A stretch of DNA of 38,302 nt, taken from the IMG/VR virus record IMGVR_UViG_3300046515_000180, positions 1 to 38,302 of that record; one strand, 5' to 3'. The notes below the pieces were generated by a model. That model ran no database searches and was not told where the DNA came from. It worked only from the letters and a program-made list of their open reading frames with translations. Every line of letters starts with the position of its first letter. Positions within the stretch are counted from its first letter, which is position 1. This DNA comes from a virus. This document shows positions 1 to 5,667 of the stretch, in pieces. The position numbers were made by a program, and so were the translations under genes.

Positions 1-720
1 CAGACGAACACCCTGAACGTGGCGCAGGTGGAACTCGAAGGGACCTGCGACTACTCGAAGCGCGAGAAGTGGGGCAGCCGCGTCGCGGGCAAGGACTACA
101 TCTACTGGGGTGACCCGCCGGACTGGGCTCTCCAGGATCTCGCGGACTTCCTGCACTGGCTGAACGCCAACCACGGGGTGCCGCTGTCCGGACCGCCGAT
201 GTGGCTGAACTACGGGCCAGACTCCCGGCGCCCGGGCGTCACGCCCGCGTCCTACGGGGCCAGCCCGGCCCGGATGTCCTTCGCGGAGTGGAACTCCTTC
301 AAGGGCGTGTGTGGGCACCAGCACGTCCCCGAGAACGACCACGGCGACCCCGGCGCTCTGCCGTTCGCCAAGCTCATCGCCCTGGCCAAGGGCCAGCCCG
401 TACCTGAGGAGGACGACATGCCCACTCCCGCCGAAGTCGCCAAGGCGGTACTGACCCTCGACGGGGTGATCTCCGTCCCGGGCGCACCGGCCACTAACCC
501 GACGTGGACCCTGAGTTCGGTCCAGACGGAGATCCTCAAGCGGATCGACGCGGTGCGTACTGCGGAGGCCGCGCAGACCGCGGCGATCACGAAGCTGGCC
601 GGACTGGTCGGCACCGGTGTGGACACGGCCGCCGTGGTGGCCGCGGTGAAGGTGGCCATCGCAGAAGCGGTGGTCAAGGTGAGCGTCGACGTGACCGGCG
701 CTGGAACGAAGGGGTCCTGA
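1..720 (+). CDS. Endolysin, N-acetylmuramoyl-L-alanine amidase (3' part, 5' end cut by window)
   Basis: The reading frame is open from base 1, so the N-terminus lies outside the window; 239 residues are visible. The segment NTLNVAQVELEG and, near visible residues 103-118, CGHQHVPENDHGDPG match the end of the PGRP/amidase_2 fold used by actinophage endolysins, where the His and the downstream acidic/Gly turn help build the zinc site. Known role: cleavage of the amide bond between muramic acid and the peptide stem of peptidoglycan at the end of infection. After residue 130 a Pro/Ala-rich linker leads to an Ala/Val-rich helical C-terminus, possibly a wall-binding or oligomerisation part. A strong ribosome site precedes an in-frame ATG at 418. 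The next two genes look like lysis membrane proteins, which supports the call. The family is well supported; the exact cleavage specificity is inferred. Confidence 0.85.
   Translation, partial: QTNTLNVAQVELEGTCDYSKREKWGSRVAGKDYIYWGDPPDWALQDLADFLHWLNANHGVPLSGPPMWLNYGPDSRRPGVTPASYGASPARMSFAEWNSFKGVCGHQHVPENDHGDPGALPFAKLIALAKGQPVPEEDDMPTPAEVAKAVLTLDGVISVPGAPATNPTWTLSSVQTEILKRIDAVRTAEAAQTAAITKLAGLVGTGVDTAAVVAAVKVAIAEAVVKVSVDVTGAGTKGS
406..720 (+). promoter_or_regulatory. Strong RBS and in-frame internal start inside the endolysin gene
   Basis: GAGGAGG at 406-412 sits 5 bases before ATG 418, in the same frame as the amidase. It would yield a separate 100-residue product (418-720) starting MPTPAEVAKAV and holding only the C-terminal region after the catalytic domain. 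Several phage endolysins are known to make such a short wall-binding subunit from an internal start. That it is used here is inferred from the RBS alone. Confidence 0.5.
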
Positions 721-722
721 GC

Positions 723-1106
723 ATGCGTATCTTCGGTAGAGAGCCCGTCTACATCCTCGCGTTCATCGCGGTGTGTCTGAAGCTGAGCGCCGCCTACGGC
801 CTGGACGTCTCGGTCGAGGAGCAGGGCGCCATCATGGCCGTCCTCTCCCTCATCGTGGCCGTCGCCACCGCGATCGTCCTGAAGACCGGTGCGGTCGCCG
901 CGTCGATCGTGAACCTCGCGCAGGGCGTCCTCGCCCTCTTCCTCGCGTTCGGGCTGCACATGGCCGCGCAGACGCAGGCGCTGTGGATGCTGGCCGTCGA
1001 GGGCGGTGTCGCGCTGATCATCCACCGCGAGGTGACGGCCCCGGTCCCGGCGCTGCGGATAGAACAGTCGAGCCCCGTCAAGCCGTCCGCGCCTCAGGGC
1101 GTCTAG
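723..1106 (+). CDS. Small multi-span membrane protein, holin candidate
   Basis: 127 residues. The ATG at 723 starts two bases after the endolysin stop. Three hydrophobic segments are visible: about residues 8-22 (YILAFIAVCLKLSAAYG), 33-62 and 65-95. They are followed by a polar tail rich in Pro, Ser and Val. Size, hydrophobicity and position directly after an endolysin fit a holin, which forms lesions in the cytoplasmic membrane to time lysis. No family signature was recognised, and another membrane role is possible. The upstream codons of the longer open frame (from 504) overlap the endolysin and are not favoured. Confidence 0.65.
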   Translation: MRIFGREPVYILAFIAVCLKLSAAYGLDVSVEEQGAIMAVLSLIVAVATAIVLKTGAVAASIVNLAQGVLALFLAFGLHMAAQTQALWMLAVEGGVALIIHREVTAPVPALRIEQSSPVKPSAPQGV

Positions 1107-1115
1107 GGAGTCCTG

Positions 1116-1376
1116 TTGGACGCCACCACCCTCGGCGCGGTCCTGGCGTTCGCTGGCGTCGTGTCCGGCTCGGTGGTGGCGTACATCGGGAAGCGGGGTG
1201 AGACCCGCAACTCGCTCACGGACCAAGTCCAAGAGGAACGCGACGGCCTGGCGCGGCGCCTCGCTGAGAAGGACGTGCAGATCGCCGCGCTGGAGCAGCA
1301 GCGCCACGACTACCTCATCAGGATCACCCAGCTAGAGATAGAGAACATCCGACTCGGAGGAAACCCCACCCCATGA
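1116..1376 (+). CDS. Single-span membrane protein with coiled coil, possible second holin or holin partner
   Basis: 86 residues. The proposed start is TTG at 1116 behind GGGAG at 1106-1110, 5 bases away. Residues 6-24 (LGAVLAFAGVVSGSVVAYI) form one membrane span. Residues 33-78 are charged and heptad-like (EERDGLARRLAEKDVQIAALEQQ), suggesting a coiled coil. The gene is in line with the preceding holin candidate, and its TGA overlaps the ATG of the next gene (ATGA at 1373). Actinophage lysis cassettes often carry two small membrane proteins, so a regulatory or second-holin role is likely but unproven. Confidence 0.6.
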   Translation: MDATTLGAVLAFAGVVSGSVVAYIGKRGETRNSLTDQVQEERDGLARRLAEKDVQIAALEQQRHDYLIRITQLEIENIRLGGNPTP

Positions 1377-2020
1377 CCCGTACTGAGCGCACGATCGTGC
1401 ACCACTGGCGCGGCATCGCGGTCCTGTGCGCGATCGTCGCTCTGTTCGGTATCTCGTGGGCGTTGTGGCACCGCATCGACTCGTCGGATCGGAACTATGC
1501 GGCCGCGGCCGCGGAGGCGAACCGGCGCGGCGACGCAGTGTCGACGCTTGCGGGGGATGTGCGGGCGTTGCGGGCGCAGGTGAAGGCGCGGGGTGGGACT
1601 CCGGTGGCTCCGGATCCTGCGAAGGCGGTCCCTAGTCTGTCGGCGCGGGCGGAGGTGCCGGTGCCGATCCCGGGGCCGCGTGGCGTCGCAGGTTCCCCGG
1701 GGCCGTCCGGTTCGCCGGGTGCTTCCGGAGCCCCGGGCAAGAACGGCGTCGACTCGACGGTACCGGGGCCGCAAGGACCGCAAGGCGTACCCGGTGCAGA
1801 CTCCACCGTTCCGGGCCCTCAGGGCGAGCGCGGCGAGAAAGGCGACACTGGCGAGCAGGGTCCGGCGGGCCCGTCCTGCCCGGACGGCTACAGTCTCCAG
1901 GCCCCGTCGTATGACCCGGATGCGCTGGTGTGCCGTCGGGATGGGGCGCCGCAGCCGAGCCCGTCGCCGTCGGGCCTGCTGTCGTTGGGGCTGGACCCGA
2001 GCCGCCGCCAGTACGTCTAG
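1373..2020 (+). CDS. Membrane-anchored collagen-like repeat protein
   Basis: 215 residues, ATG start overlapping the upstream stop. There is one N-terminal span (about residues 14-32, GIAVLCAIVALFGISWALW), an Ala-rich helical stalk with a likely coiled coil (40-72), then Gly-X-Y repeats from about residue 100 to 166 (for example GPQGPQGVPGADSTVPGPQ). The C-terminus has two Cys (CPDGYS and LVCRRD) and a Pro/Ser tail. Collagen-like repeats trimerise and occur in phage fibres. The membrane anchor and the place in the lysis cassette make a plain tail fibre less obvious; an envelope-spanning lysis or exclusion role is possible. This is the last gene of the late region. Confidence 0.6.
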   Translation: MTRTERTIVHHWRGIAVLCAIVALFGISWALWHRIDSSDRNYAAAAAEANRRGDAVSTLAGDVRALRAQVKARGGTPVAPDPAKAVPSLSARAEVPVPIPGPRGVAGSPGPSGSPGASGAPGKNGVDSTVPGPQGPQGVPGADSTVPGPQGERGEKGDTGEQGPAGPSCPDGYSLQAPSYDPDALVCRRDGAPQPSPSPSGLLSLGLDPSRRQYV

Positions 2021-2196
2021 GCCGCTGTCACGATCTCGGCGCGTACCGCGGCCGCCCACTCCGTCACGAGGACCTCATACTCCCGCCGCTGCTCTGCGCT
2101 GAGCGTCCCGCCGGCCCGCTGCCACAGGGCGCGGATCAGCTCGTTCAGCTCGACAGCAGACCGCGTGGAACCAGGGCTGGCAGGGGTGGGGGACAT
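2017..2196 (-). CDS. Small hypothetical protein of Streptomyces type
   Basis: 59 residues, start ATG at 2196, stop at 2017-2019, overlapping the last 4 bases of the collagen-like gene tail to tail. The sequence reads MSPTPASPGSTRSAVELNEL and continues as one or two amphipathic helices (IRALWQRAGGTLSAEQRREYEVLVTEW given in part). Regular codon bias and a helical, charged composition favour a real gene. Its RBS is weak (GTAGG 11 bases upstream). It is divergent from the XRE regulator at 2336 and shares its promoter region. No function is known to me. Confidence 0.5.
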   Translation of the reverse strand: MSPTPASPGSTRSAVELNELIRALWQRAGGTLSAEQRREYEVLVTEWAAAVRAEIVTAA

Positions 2197-2230
2197 GCGA
2201 CAAGCCTACGGGCCACCGCCGACACAGGCA

Positions 2231-2267
2231 CGCCCCCTGCACAGGCCCGCAGGCCGTACAGGGGGCG
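2231..2267. repeat. Inverted repeat in the divergent intergenic region
   Basis: CGCCCCCTG (2231-2239) and CAGGGGGCG (2259-2267) are perfect 9-base arms with a 19-base loop that itself can pair GGCC/GGCC. It lies between the divergent genes at 2196 and 2336 and may be a terminator-like hairpin or an operator. No T tract follows. Confidence 0.45.
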
Positions 2268-2301
2268 CAACCGCCATCCTCCCCCAGCGGAAGGGGAGTA
2301 G

Positions 2302-2326
2302 CGTTCTGAGTGTCTAGGTCAGAACG
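2302..2326. promoter_or_regulatory. Perfect inverted repeat at the XRE regulator start, candidate operator
   Basis: CGTTCTGA (2302-2309) and TCAGAACG (2319-2326) are perfect 8-base arms around a 9-base spacer, 9 bases before the ATG at 2336 and partly over its RBS (CGGAG, 2325-2329). A -10-like TAGCGT lies at 2299-2304. Position and symmetry suggest autoregulation by the downstream helix-turn-helix protein; this is inference. Confidence 0.5.
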
Positions 2327-2335
2327 GAGTCCAGT

Positions 2336-3595
2336 ATGCCCGAGCACACCGACACCGCACCCCCGGCACTCACCTTCGGCCAACGCGTCCAACGCGCCCG
2401 CGAACGCACCGGGAAATCCCGCGCCGTCGTCGCCGGACTCATGGACCAGTCCACCGAGTGGGTCAAAGCCATCGAGACAGGCCGCATCGGAATGCCCCGC
2501 CTCCCCAAACTCCTCCGCCTGGCGCACGTCATCGGGGTGGAAGACCTCGCTGAACTCACCGGCGACGAACGCCTCGCCACCGCCACGTACACCAAGGCCG
2601 AACACGGCGACCTGCCCATCCTCAAACGCGCCCTCACCTCCTACCAGCTCGCCCCCGAGGACCGCGAACCCGAACCCGCCGACGTCCTCGAAGCCCGGCT
2701 ACGGCGCGCCTGGCAGCTCTGGCACGACCGCGACCCCCAGACCACCCACGGCCGCACCCTCGAAGGCCACCGCACCCGCATCGTCCGCCTCCTCCCCCCG
2801 CTCCTCGCCGACGTGCAGCACTCCGCCCGCACCCTCCAAGGAGCAGACCGCAGGCGGGCCCTCGTCGCCCTCGCCGAGACCTACCACCTCGCCCAACTGT
2901 TCCTCTCCTTCCAGCCCGCGCCCGATCTCGTCGTCCTCACCGGCGACCGCGCCATGACCGCAGCCCAGGACGCCGACAGCCCGCGCGCCATCGCGGGCGC
3001 CGCCTGGTACATGAACCACGTCCACCGGGACGCCGGAGAGGCCGCAGAGGCACGCGTCGACCTCGCCGAGCAGGCAGCGGCACTCCTGCCGTCGACCGAG
3101 GACCCGGAGCACATCGCCCGCCGAGGCCTGCTGTACCTCGCGGTGGCCCTGTCGTACGCGAAGACCGGGCAGCAGGGGGATGCGTGGCGGTACTGGGACA
3201 AGGCCGACGCCGCCGCACGCCAGCTGGGGGACGACTACGCGCACCCGTGGCTGATCTTCGGGCGGGGCATCGTCGACGGGTACGCGATCACGATGTACAA
3301 CGACCTGATGCAGCCAGCGAAAGCCCTCGATGTCGCGGAGACCCTCAGTCTGGAGCAGATCCCGTCGGCGACCCGCCGCTCGTACCACTTGATCGAGTCG
3401 GCCCGGGCGCACGGGATGCTCGGGGAGGGCACGGCCGCGGTGTCGCTGCTGGGGAAGGCTTTCCGCGAGTCTCCGGAGACGATCCAGTACAACCTGCACA
3501 CCCGGTCGGTGTTGCCGGAGTTGGTGAAGTCGGGGCCGCGGATGGTCCGTGATGACGCGCTGGGCTTGGCCCGGGATTTGGGTGTCCCCGTGTGA
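2336..3595 (+). CDS. XRE-family helix-turn-helix regulator with TPR-like C-terminal region
   Basis: 419 residues, ATG at 2336 after CGGAG. Residues 13-73 form a Cro/CI-type helix-turn-helix (FGQRVQRARERTGKSRAVVA, then the recognition segment STEWVKAIETGR). The rest is helical and Ala/Arg/Leu-rich, with tandem helix pairs typical of the TPR-like sensor part of large Streptomyces XRE proteins. Such proteins commonly pair with DUF397 proteins and act in development or signalling (WhiJ-type systems); a DUF397 gene follows at 4380. The protein is too large to be a classic phage repressor, and the island lies between the lysis genes and attP, a usual place for lysogenic cargo. A perfect terminator closes the gene. 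Confidence 0.8.
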   Translation: MPEHTDTAPPALTFGQRVQRARERTGKSRAVVAGLMDQSTEWVKAIETGRIGMPRLPKLLRLAHVIGVEDLAELTGDERLATATYTKAEHGDLPILKRALTSYQLAPEDREPEPADVLEARLRRAWQLWHDRDPQTTHGRTLEGHRTRIVRLLPPLLADVQHSARTLQGADRRRALVALAETYHLAQLFLSFQPAPDLVVLTGDRAMTAAQDADSPRAIAGAAWYMNHVHRDAGEAAEARVDLAEQAAALLPSTEDPEHIARRGLLYLAVALSYAKTGQQGDAWRYWDKADAAARQLGDDYAHPWLIFGRGIVDGYAITMYNDLMQPAKALDVAETLSLEQIPSATRRSYHLIESARAHGMLGEGTAAVSLLGKAFRESPETIQYNLHTRSVLPELVKSGPRMVRDDALGLARDLGVPV

Positions 3596-3624
3596 TCGCT
3601 TGAAGGGTAGGAACTGTACCTGCG

Positions 3625-3655
3625 GCCGAGGGGGTAGAAGGTCTACCCCCTCGGC
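3625..3655 (+). terminator. Intrinsic terminator after the XRE/TPR regulator
   Basis: A perfect 14-base stem, GCCGAGGGGGTAGA (3625-3638) with TCTACCCCCTCGGC (3642-3655), encloses the 3-base loop AGG and is followed by TTTGT. It lies 30 bases after the stop at 3595. Confidence 0.85.
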
Positions 3656-3670
3656 TTTGTGCTGCGCCTT

Positions 3671-3705
3671 ACGGTCACGTGTGTGAGACAGATCACCGTG
3701 ACCGT
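3671..3705. promoter_or_regulatory. Inverted repeat upstream of the 3720 gene, candidate operator
   Basis: ACGGTCACG (3671-3679) and CGTGACCGT (3697-3705) are perfect 9-base arms with a 17-base spacer, ending 15 bases before ATG 3720. The spacing of about 26 bases between arm centres would put both half-sites on roughly the same DNA face. It may bind the upstream XRE regulator, although the sequence differs from the 2302 repeat. Confidence 0.45.
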
Positions 3706-3719
3706 GGAGGGCTGCCGCG

Positions 3720-4082
3720 ATGCCGAGCGAACCAGCAAGCACCATGCAAGACATCCCGCGCGAGGTGATCGCACTCCTGCCCATCCCGGACGTCAAGGAC
3801 ATGACGGACGGCCAGACCCGCGGCGCAACTTGCGTGTGGGGCGACGAGCAACTGCACAGCAGCACAGCCATTGACCTCGGCGAGCACCTGGCACCGATGG
3901 AAGGCTCGACGTCCACTCAGGGCGTGCGGCTGTTCCTGCGGGCCTGCGGCGCATGCACTCGCCGCGCCGTGCTGCGCGCCCTGCACGCCCACGCCCCGAC
4001 GTGTGAACAGTGCGTCGACGACGCCGTCCGCTGTCCCGAGGGGGCCGGCCTGCGCCGCCTTATGAGGGAGGCCCGCCGATGA
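3720..4082 (+). CDS. Hypothetical Cys-containing protein
   Basis: 120 residues, ATG at 3720. No family was recognised. The N-terminal half is acidic (VIALLPIPDVKDMTDG). The C-terminal half has spaced cysteines, ACGACTRRAVL and APTCEQCVDDAVRC, that could bind a metal. The stop overlaps the ATG of the next gene (ATGA), so the two are translated together. Its context, XRE regulator upstream and DUF397 protein downstream, suggests a role in the same regulatory cassette. Confidence 0.6.
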   Translation: MPSEPASTMQDIPREVIALLPIPDVKDMTDGQTRGATCVWGDEQLHSSTAIDLGEHLAPMEGSTSTQGVRLFLRACGACTRRAVLRALHAHAPTCEQCVDDAVRCPEGAGLRRLMREARR

Positions 4083-4237
4083 TCTGCGCATGCTGCGACC
4101 AGCCGATCCGGGACGACGAGGAATACACCACGGAGTCCATCCCCGGGGCGACTAACGCAGGGGCGGACATCGTCCTGCACACGCAGCCCTGCAAGCGGAC
4201 GCTGCAGCCGACCTCCCCGTCCGGCCTCGGCCGCTGA
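4079..4237 (+). CDS. Small Cys-rich hypothetical protein
   Basis: 52 residues, starting at the ATG of an ATGA overlap with the previous gene. It begins MICACCDQPIRDDEEYTTES: a CxxC pair at residues 3-6 and a later Cys near 43 with a His nearby suggest a small zinc ribbon. Similar short knuckle proteins are common in Streptomyces and its phages, with no known function. Confidence 0.6.
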   Translation: MICACCDQPIRDDEEYTTESIPGATNAGADIVLHTQPCKRTLQPTSPSGLGR

Positions 4238-4242
4238 AGACT

Positions 4243-4351
4243 CCGCTGCCGACCTGTGTTGCCAAACGGCAGCGGTGAACCCGCGGTGCGCGCTGGTAGA
4301 CCGCGCGCCGCGGGTGGGTGGCCGTCTCTTCTGGCGAGCAGGCGGCCACCC
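4243..4351. repeat. Three consecutive stem-loops before the DUF397 gene
   Basis: Three separate inverted repeats lie back to back: CCGCTGCCG/CGGCAGCGG (4243-4251 and 4267-4275), then CCCGCGG plus GCGCG with their complements (4280-4292 and 4302-4314, one G-U pair), then GGGTGGCCG/CGGCCACCC (4316-4324 and 4343-4351). One could terminate the 3720-4237 transcript. Together they form a structured leader ahead of the ATG at 4380. Confidence 0.55.
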
Positions 4352-4379
4352 GTCAGGCACAACTAGTGAAAGGCGCACC

Positions 4380-4577
4380 ATGTACAACACCGACGACCTC
4401 ACCTGGGCCACGTCCAGCTACAGCGGCGGCAACGGAGCCTGCATCGAGGTCGCCAAGACCCACGGCGAGGCGTTCTTCCGTGACACCAAGGACCGCAGCA
4501 TTCCCGCCGCGGTCGCTTCGGCCGGCGCCTGGGACGCGTTCCTCCAGGGCGTGACAGCGGGGACGCTCGGCGCCTGA
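4380..4577 (+). CDS. DUF397-family small protein
   Basis: 65 residues, ATG at 4380 with GAAAGG about 8 bases upstream. The sequence has the DUF397 hallmarks: LTWATSSYSGGNGACIEVA at the start, then FFRDTKDRS and a W-containing end (AGAWDAFLQGV). DUF397 proteins are small Streptomyces proteins paired with XRE regulators, thought to bind and modulate them in developmental control. Here the likely partner is the XRE/TPR protein at 2336 or the XRE protein at 4700. A shared bidirectional terminator follows. Confidence 0.9.
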   Translation: MYNTDDLTWATSSYSGGNGACIEVAKTHGEAFFRDTKDRSIPAAVASAGAWDAFLQGVTAGTLGA

Positions 4578-4662
4578 CCCCTCGCGAGACGTTCCGCTGC
4601 CGGGACCGCCCCACGCCCGGCTGTGGGATGAGGACGACTGCCTATCCGAAGGGTGGTCGTCA

Positions 4663-4702
4663 TGACCCGCCGCAGCACCGTCCCTGGGACTGCGGCGGGT
4701 CA
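4663..4702. terminator. Bidirectional terminator between the DUF397 gene and the leftward XRE gene
   Basis: TGACCCGCCGCAG (4663-4675) and CTGCGGCGGGTCA (4690-4702) form a perfect 13-base stem with a 14-base loop. The right arm includes the stop codon of the leftward gene ending at 4700, so the hairpin can serve both converging transcripts. A weaker GACGAC/GTCGTC repeat (4633-4638 and 4655-4660) lies just before. Confidence 0.75.
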
Positions 4703-4918
4703 CCTCACGAGGTCGGCAAGCGGCACATTGAGGGCGTCGGCGATGAGGAGCAGGTCGTCCAGGCCGGGGATGCGGAACGCGTACTCCCACCGGTGAATCG
4801 TCCGATGGTCCCGCCCGATGAGTTCCCCGAGCTGAACCTGGGTGAGGTCCGCATGGATGCGGGCGTCCCGGATGCGTGCCCCGATCTCCCGGCGGCGGGC
4901 GTGTACCCAGTCGGGCAT
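4700..4918 (-). CDS. Small XRE-family helix-turn-helix protein
   Basis: 72 residues from the ATG at 4918 (MPDWVHARRREIGARIRDAR). A Cro/CI-type helix-turn-helix covers about residues 12-66, with LTQVQLGELIGRDHRTIHRWE as the two key helices (given in part) and LDDLLLIADALNVPLADLV at the end. A longer form from TTG 4984 would add 22 residues unlike the family, and it would begin inside the inverted repeat at 4968-4985; the shorter start is preferred although its RBS is weak. It may regulate the neighbouring island or act as a second lysogeny regulator. Confidence 0.75.
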   Translation of the reverse strand: MPDWVHARRREIGARIRDARIHADLTQVQLGELIGRDHRTIHRWEYAFRIPGLDDLLLIADALNVPLADLVR

Positions 4919-4967
4919 GGGGTCGAGTGGCACCCGCCCCACGCTGTAACGATCATGGCCTCTTGTC

Positions 4968-4985
4968 TTTGCCCAGCCAGGCAAA
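4968..4985. promoter_or_regulatory. Inverted repeat upstream of the leftward XRE gene
   Basis: TTTGCC (4968-4973) and GGCAAA (4980-4985) flank a 6-base spacer about 50 bases before the preferred start at 4918. The surrounding DNA is unusually AT-rich for this genome. An autoregulatory operator is plausible. Confidence 0.4.
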
Positions 4986-5126
4986 TTTAATGATCTTGCC
5001 GTGGGGGAACCCGTAAACAGCCACGATCCCGCGCACAGCGCACGACCGTGGCAACAGAGCGGCCGGATAAGCGTACGCGTCTCCGCTCCATCCGGCCGTT
5101 AGACGCTAAGACTCAGTCAAAGCGTC

Positions 5127-5209
5127 CCGCCCCGCAGGCAGAAACCTGCGGGGCGGTCTACGTTGGACGCCAGAAGGCCCCCGCCGACATACCCGACGGG
5201 GGCCTTCTG
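5127..5209. terminator. Two strong tandem hairpins
   Basis: Hairpin 1: CCGCCCCGCAGG (5127-5138) with CCTGCGGGGCGG (5145-5156), loop CAGAAA, perfect 12 bases, then TCTA. Hairpin 2: CAGAAGGCCCCCG (5171-5183) with CGGGGGCCTTCTG (5197-5209), perfect 13 bases, loop 13. They insulate the XRE island from attP and the integrase transcript. Confidence 0.75.
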
Positions 5210-5360
5210 CCCGTGGTGCCGGCCTCCCCGCCGGGCAACCACAGGATCACGAGAGGCGCGTCTCAGGCGCGCGTGGGGGAGACGGCCTGCCCCTCCCGTA
5301 CGCGCCACTCTACGTGTTACTTGAACGTAAGTAAGACCCCTATATGGGCGATCCGATCGC

Positions 5361-5396
5361 AGTGGATCTGTGGGGTTGTGGACTTGATGTGGATTC
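5361..5396. repeat. Left cluster of arm-type-like repeats of attP
   Basis: Three copies of a GTGGA(C/T)-type motif: AGTGGATCT (5361-5369), TTGTGGACTT (5376-5385) and ATGTGGATTC (5387-5396). The same motif recurs on the other side of the core at 5634-5655. Tyrosine integrases of the lambda type bind such arm sites with their N-terminal domain; the assignment is inference. Confidence 0.5.
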
Positions 5397-5405
5397 TCGT
5401 CACGC

Positions 5406-5441
5406 AACCGGCCCCCCGAAGATCACTCCGGAGGGCCGGTT
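5406..5441. terminator. Hairpin, probable terminator left of the attP core
   Basis: AACCGGCCC (5406-5414) pairs perfectly with GGGCCGGTT (5433-5441); the loop can pair further through CCG/CGG. It lies 26 bases from the tRNA-like core and would stop transcripts coming from either side. Confidence 0.6.
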
Positions 5442-5466
5442 CAGGTCGCTGACCTGCCACTTATCC

Positions 5467-5514
5467 TGGTGGGCGCGGACGGTTTCGAACCGCCGACATC
5501 CGCCTTGTAAGGGC
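5467..5514 (-). other. tRNA 3' half, best fit tRNA-Val(UAC): probable attP core
   Basis: On the minus strand these 48 bases read as the end of a tRNA. There is an anticodon loop CTTACAA (5511-5505, anticodon UAC), 3' anticodon stem GGCGG, variable loop ATGTC, T arm GGCGG-TTCGAAA-CCGTC, 3' acceptor strand CGCGCCC, discriminator A and an encoded CCA (5469-5467). The 5' half of a tRNA is absent: from position 28 of the tRNA upward the sequence no longer pairs (AA instead of a C-Y pair). A tRNA 3' end directly beside an integrase gene is the classical crossover segment of a tRNA-integrating phage. The tRNA nature is seen directly; the Val identity rests on the 7-base loop, and the attP role follows from context. 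Confidence 0.8.
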
Positions 5515-5530
5515 TTCGTTCCCGCAGGTC

Positions 5531-5570
5531 AGACCCGCCAAGACTCGCCGAGACTCGCCGAGACTCATTC
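5531..5570. repeat. Tandem 10-base repeats beside the attP core
   Basis: Four units with exactly 10-base period: AGACCCGCCA (5531-5540), AGACTCGCCG (5541-5550), AGACTCGCCG (5551-5560) and AGACTCATTC (5561-5570), ending in an AT-richer stretch. A related copy (CCGAGTCTCGCCGAG) lies at 5603-5617. The same decamer in opposite orientation is found at 7971-8000 beside the early promoter. One-turn spacing fits cooperative binding of an excisionase-like protein. Confidence 0.65.
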
Positions 5571-5633
5571 TCTCTAACCCGGGCCCCCTAATCACGGATT
5601 CACCGAGTCTCGCCGAGCGGCCCCGAGGGGGCG

Positions 5634-5655
5634 TTGTGGACTCCTTGTGGACTCC
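5634..5655. repeat. Right arm-type-like direct repeats of attP
   Basis: TTGTGGACTCC occurs twice in tandem (5634-5644 and 5645-5655). An inverted copy, GGAGTCCAC, lies at 5682-5690 inside the end of the integrase gene. Together with the 5361-5396 cluster they flank the tRNA-like core, as integrase arm sites do. Confidence 0.6.
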
Positions 5656-5667
5656 AGCCCGGAAACC

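Larger units (their letters stand above)
4919..5667. other. Gene-free region of about 750 bases: regulatory DNA, terminators and attP
   Basis: No convincing gene is seen here. The stretch holds the promoter side of the leftward XRE gene with an inverted repeat (4968-4985), an inverted repeat CGGCCGGAT/ATCCGGCCG (5060-5068 and 5090-5098), two strong hairpins (5127-5209), a further terminator (5406-5441), the tRNA-like attP core (5467-5514) and clusters of repeats (5361-5396, 5531-5570, 5634-5655). Short open frames such as 5048-5452 run through the hairpins and look like chance. Confidence 0.7.

Noticed and set aside
252-1307. 351-codon minus-strand frame opposite the lysis genes
   Set aside because: It opposes the endolysin and holin-like genes, and its sequence is a His/Arg/Glu-rich shadow.
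1373-2020. Frameshift-disrupted tail fibre gene
   Set aside because: The frame is intact from ATG to stop with a membrane segment and both flanks ordered; no sign of truncation.
4700-4984. Longer XRE protein starting at TTG 4984
   Set aside because: The extra 22 residues are unlike the family and the start would be within an inverted repeat; ATG 4918 fits better.
5048-5452. Plus-strand gene in the attP region
   Set aside because: The 134-codon frame crosses three perfect hairpins, has no RBS, and its composition does not match real genes nearby.
5467-5514. Functional tRNA gene
   Set aside because: Only the 3' half is present; there is no 5' acceptor strand or D arm on the minus strand upstream, so it is an attachment site, not a tRNA gene.
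5531-5570. CRISPR array
   Set aside because: The repeats are 10 bases in direct tandem without spacers; no cas genes are present.
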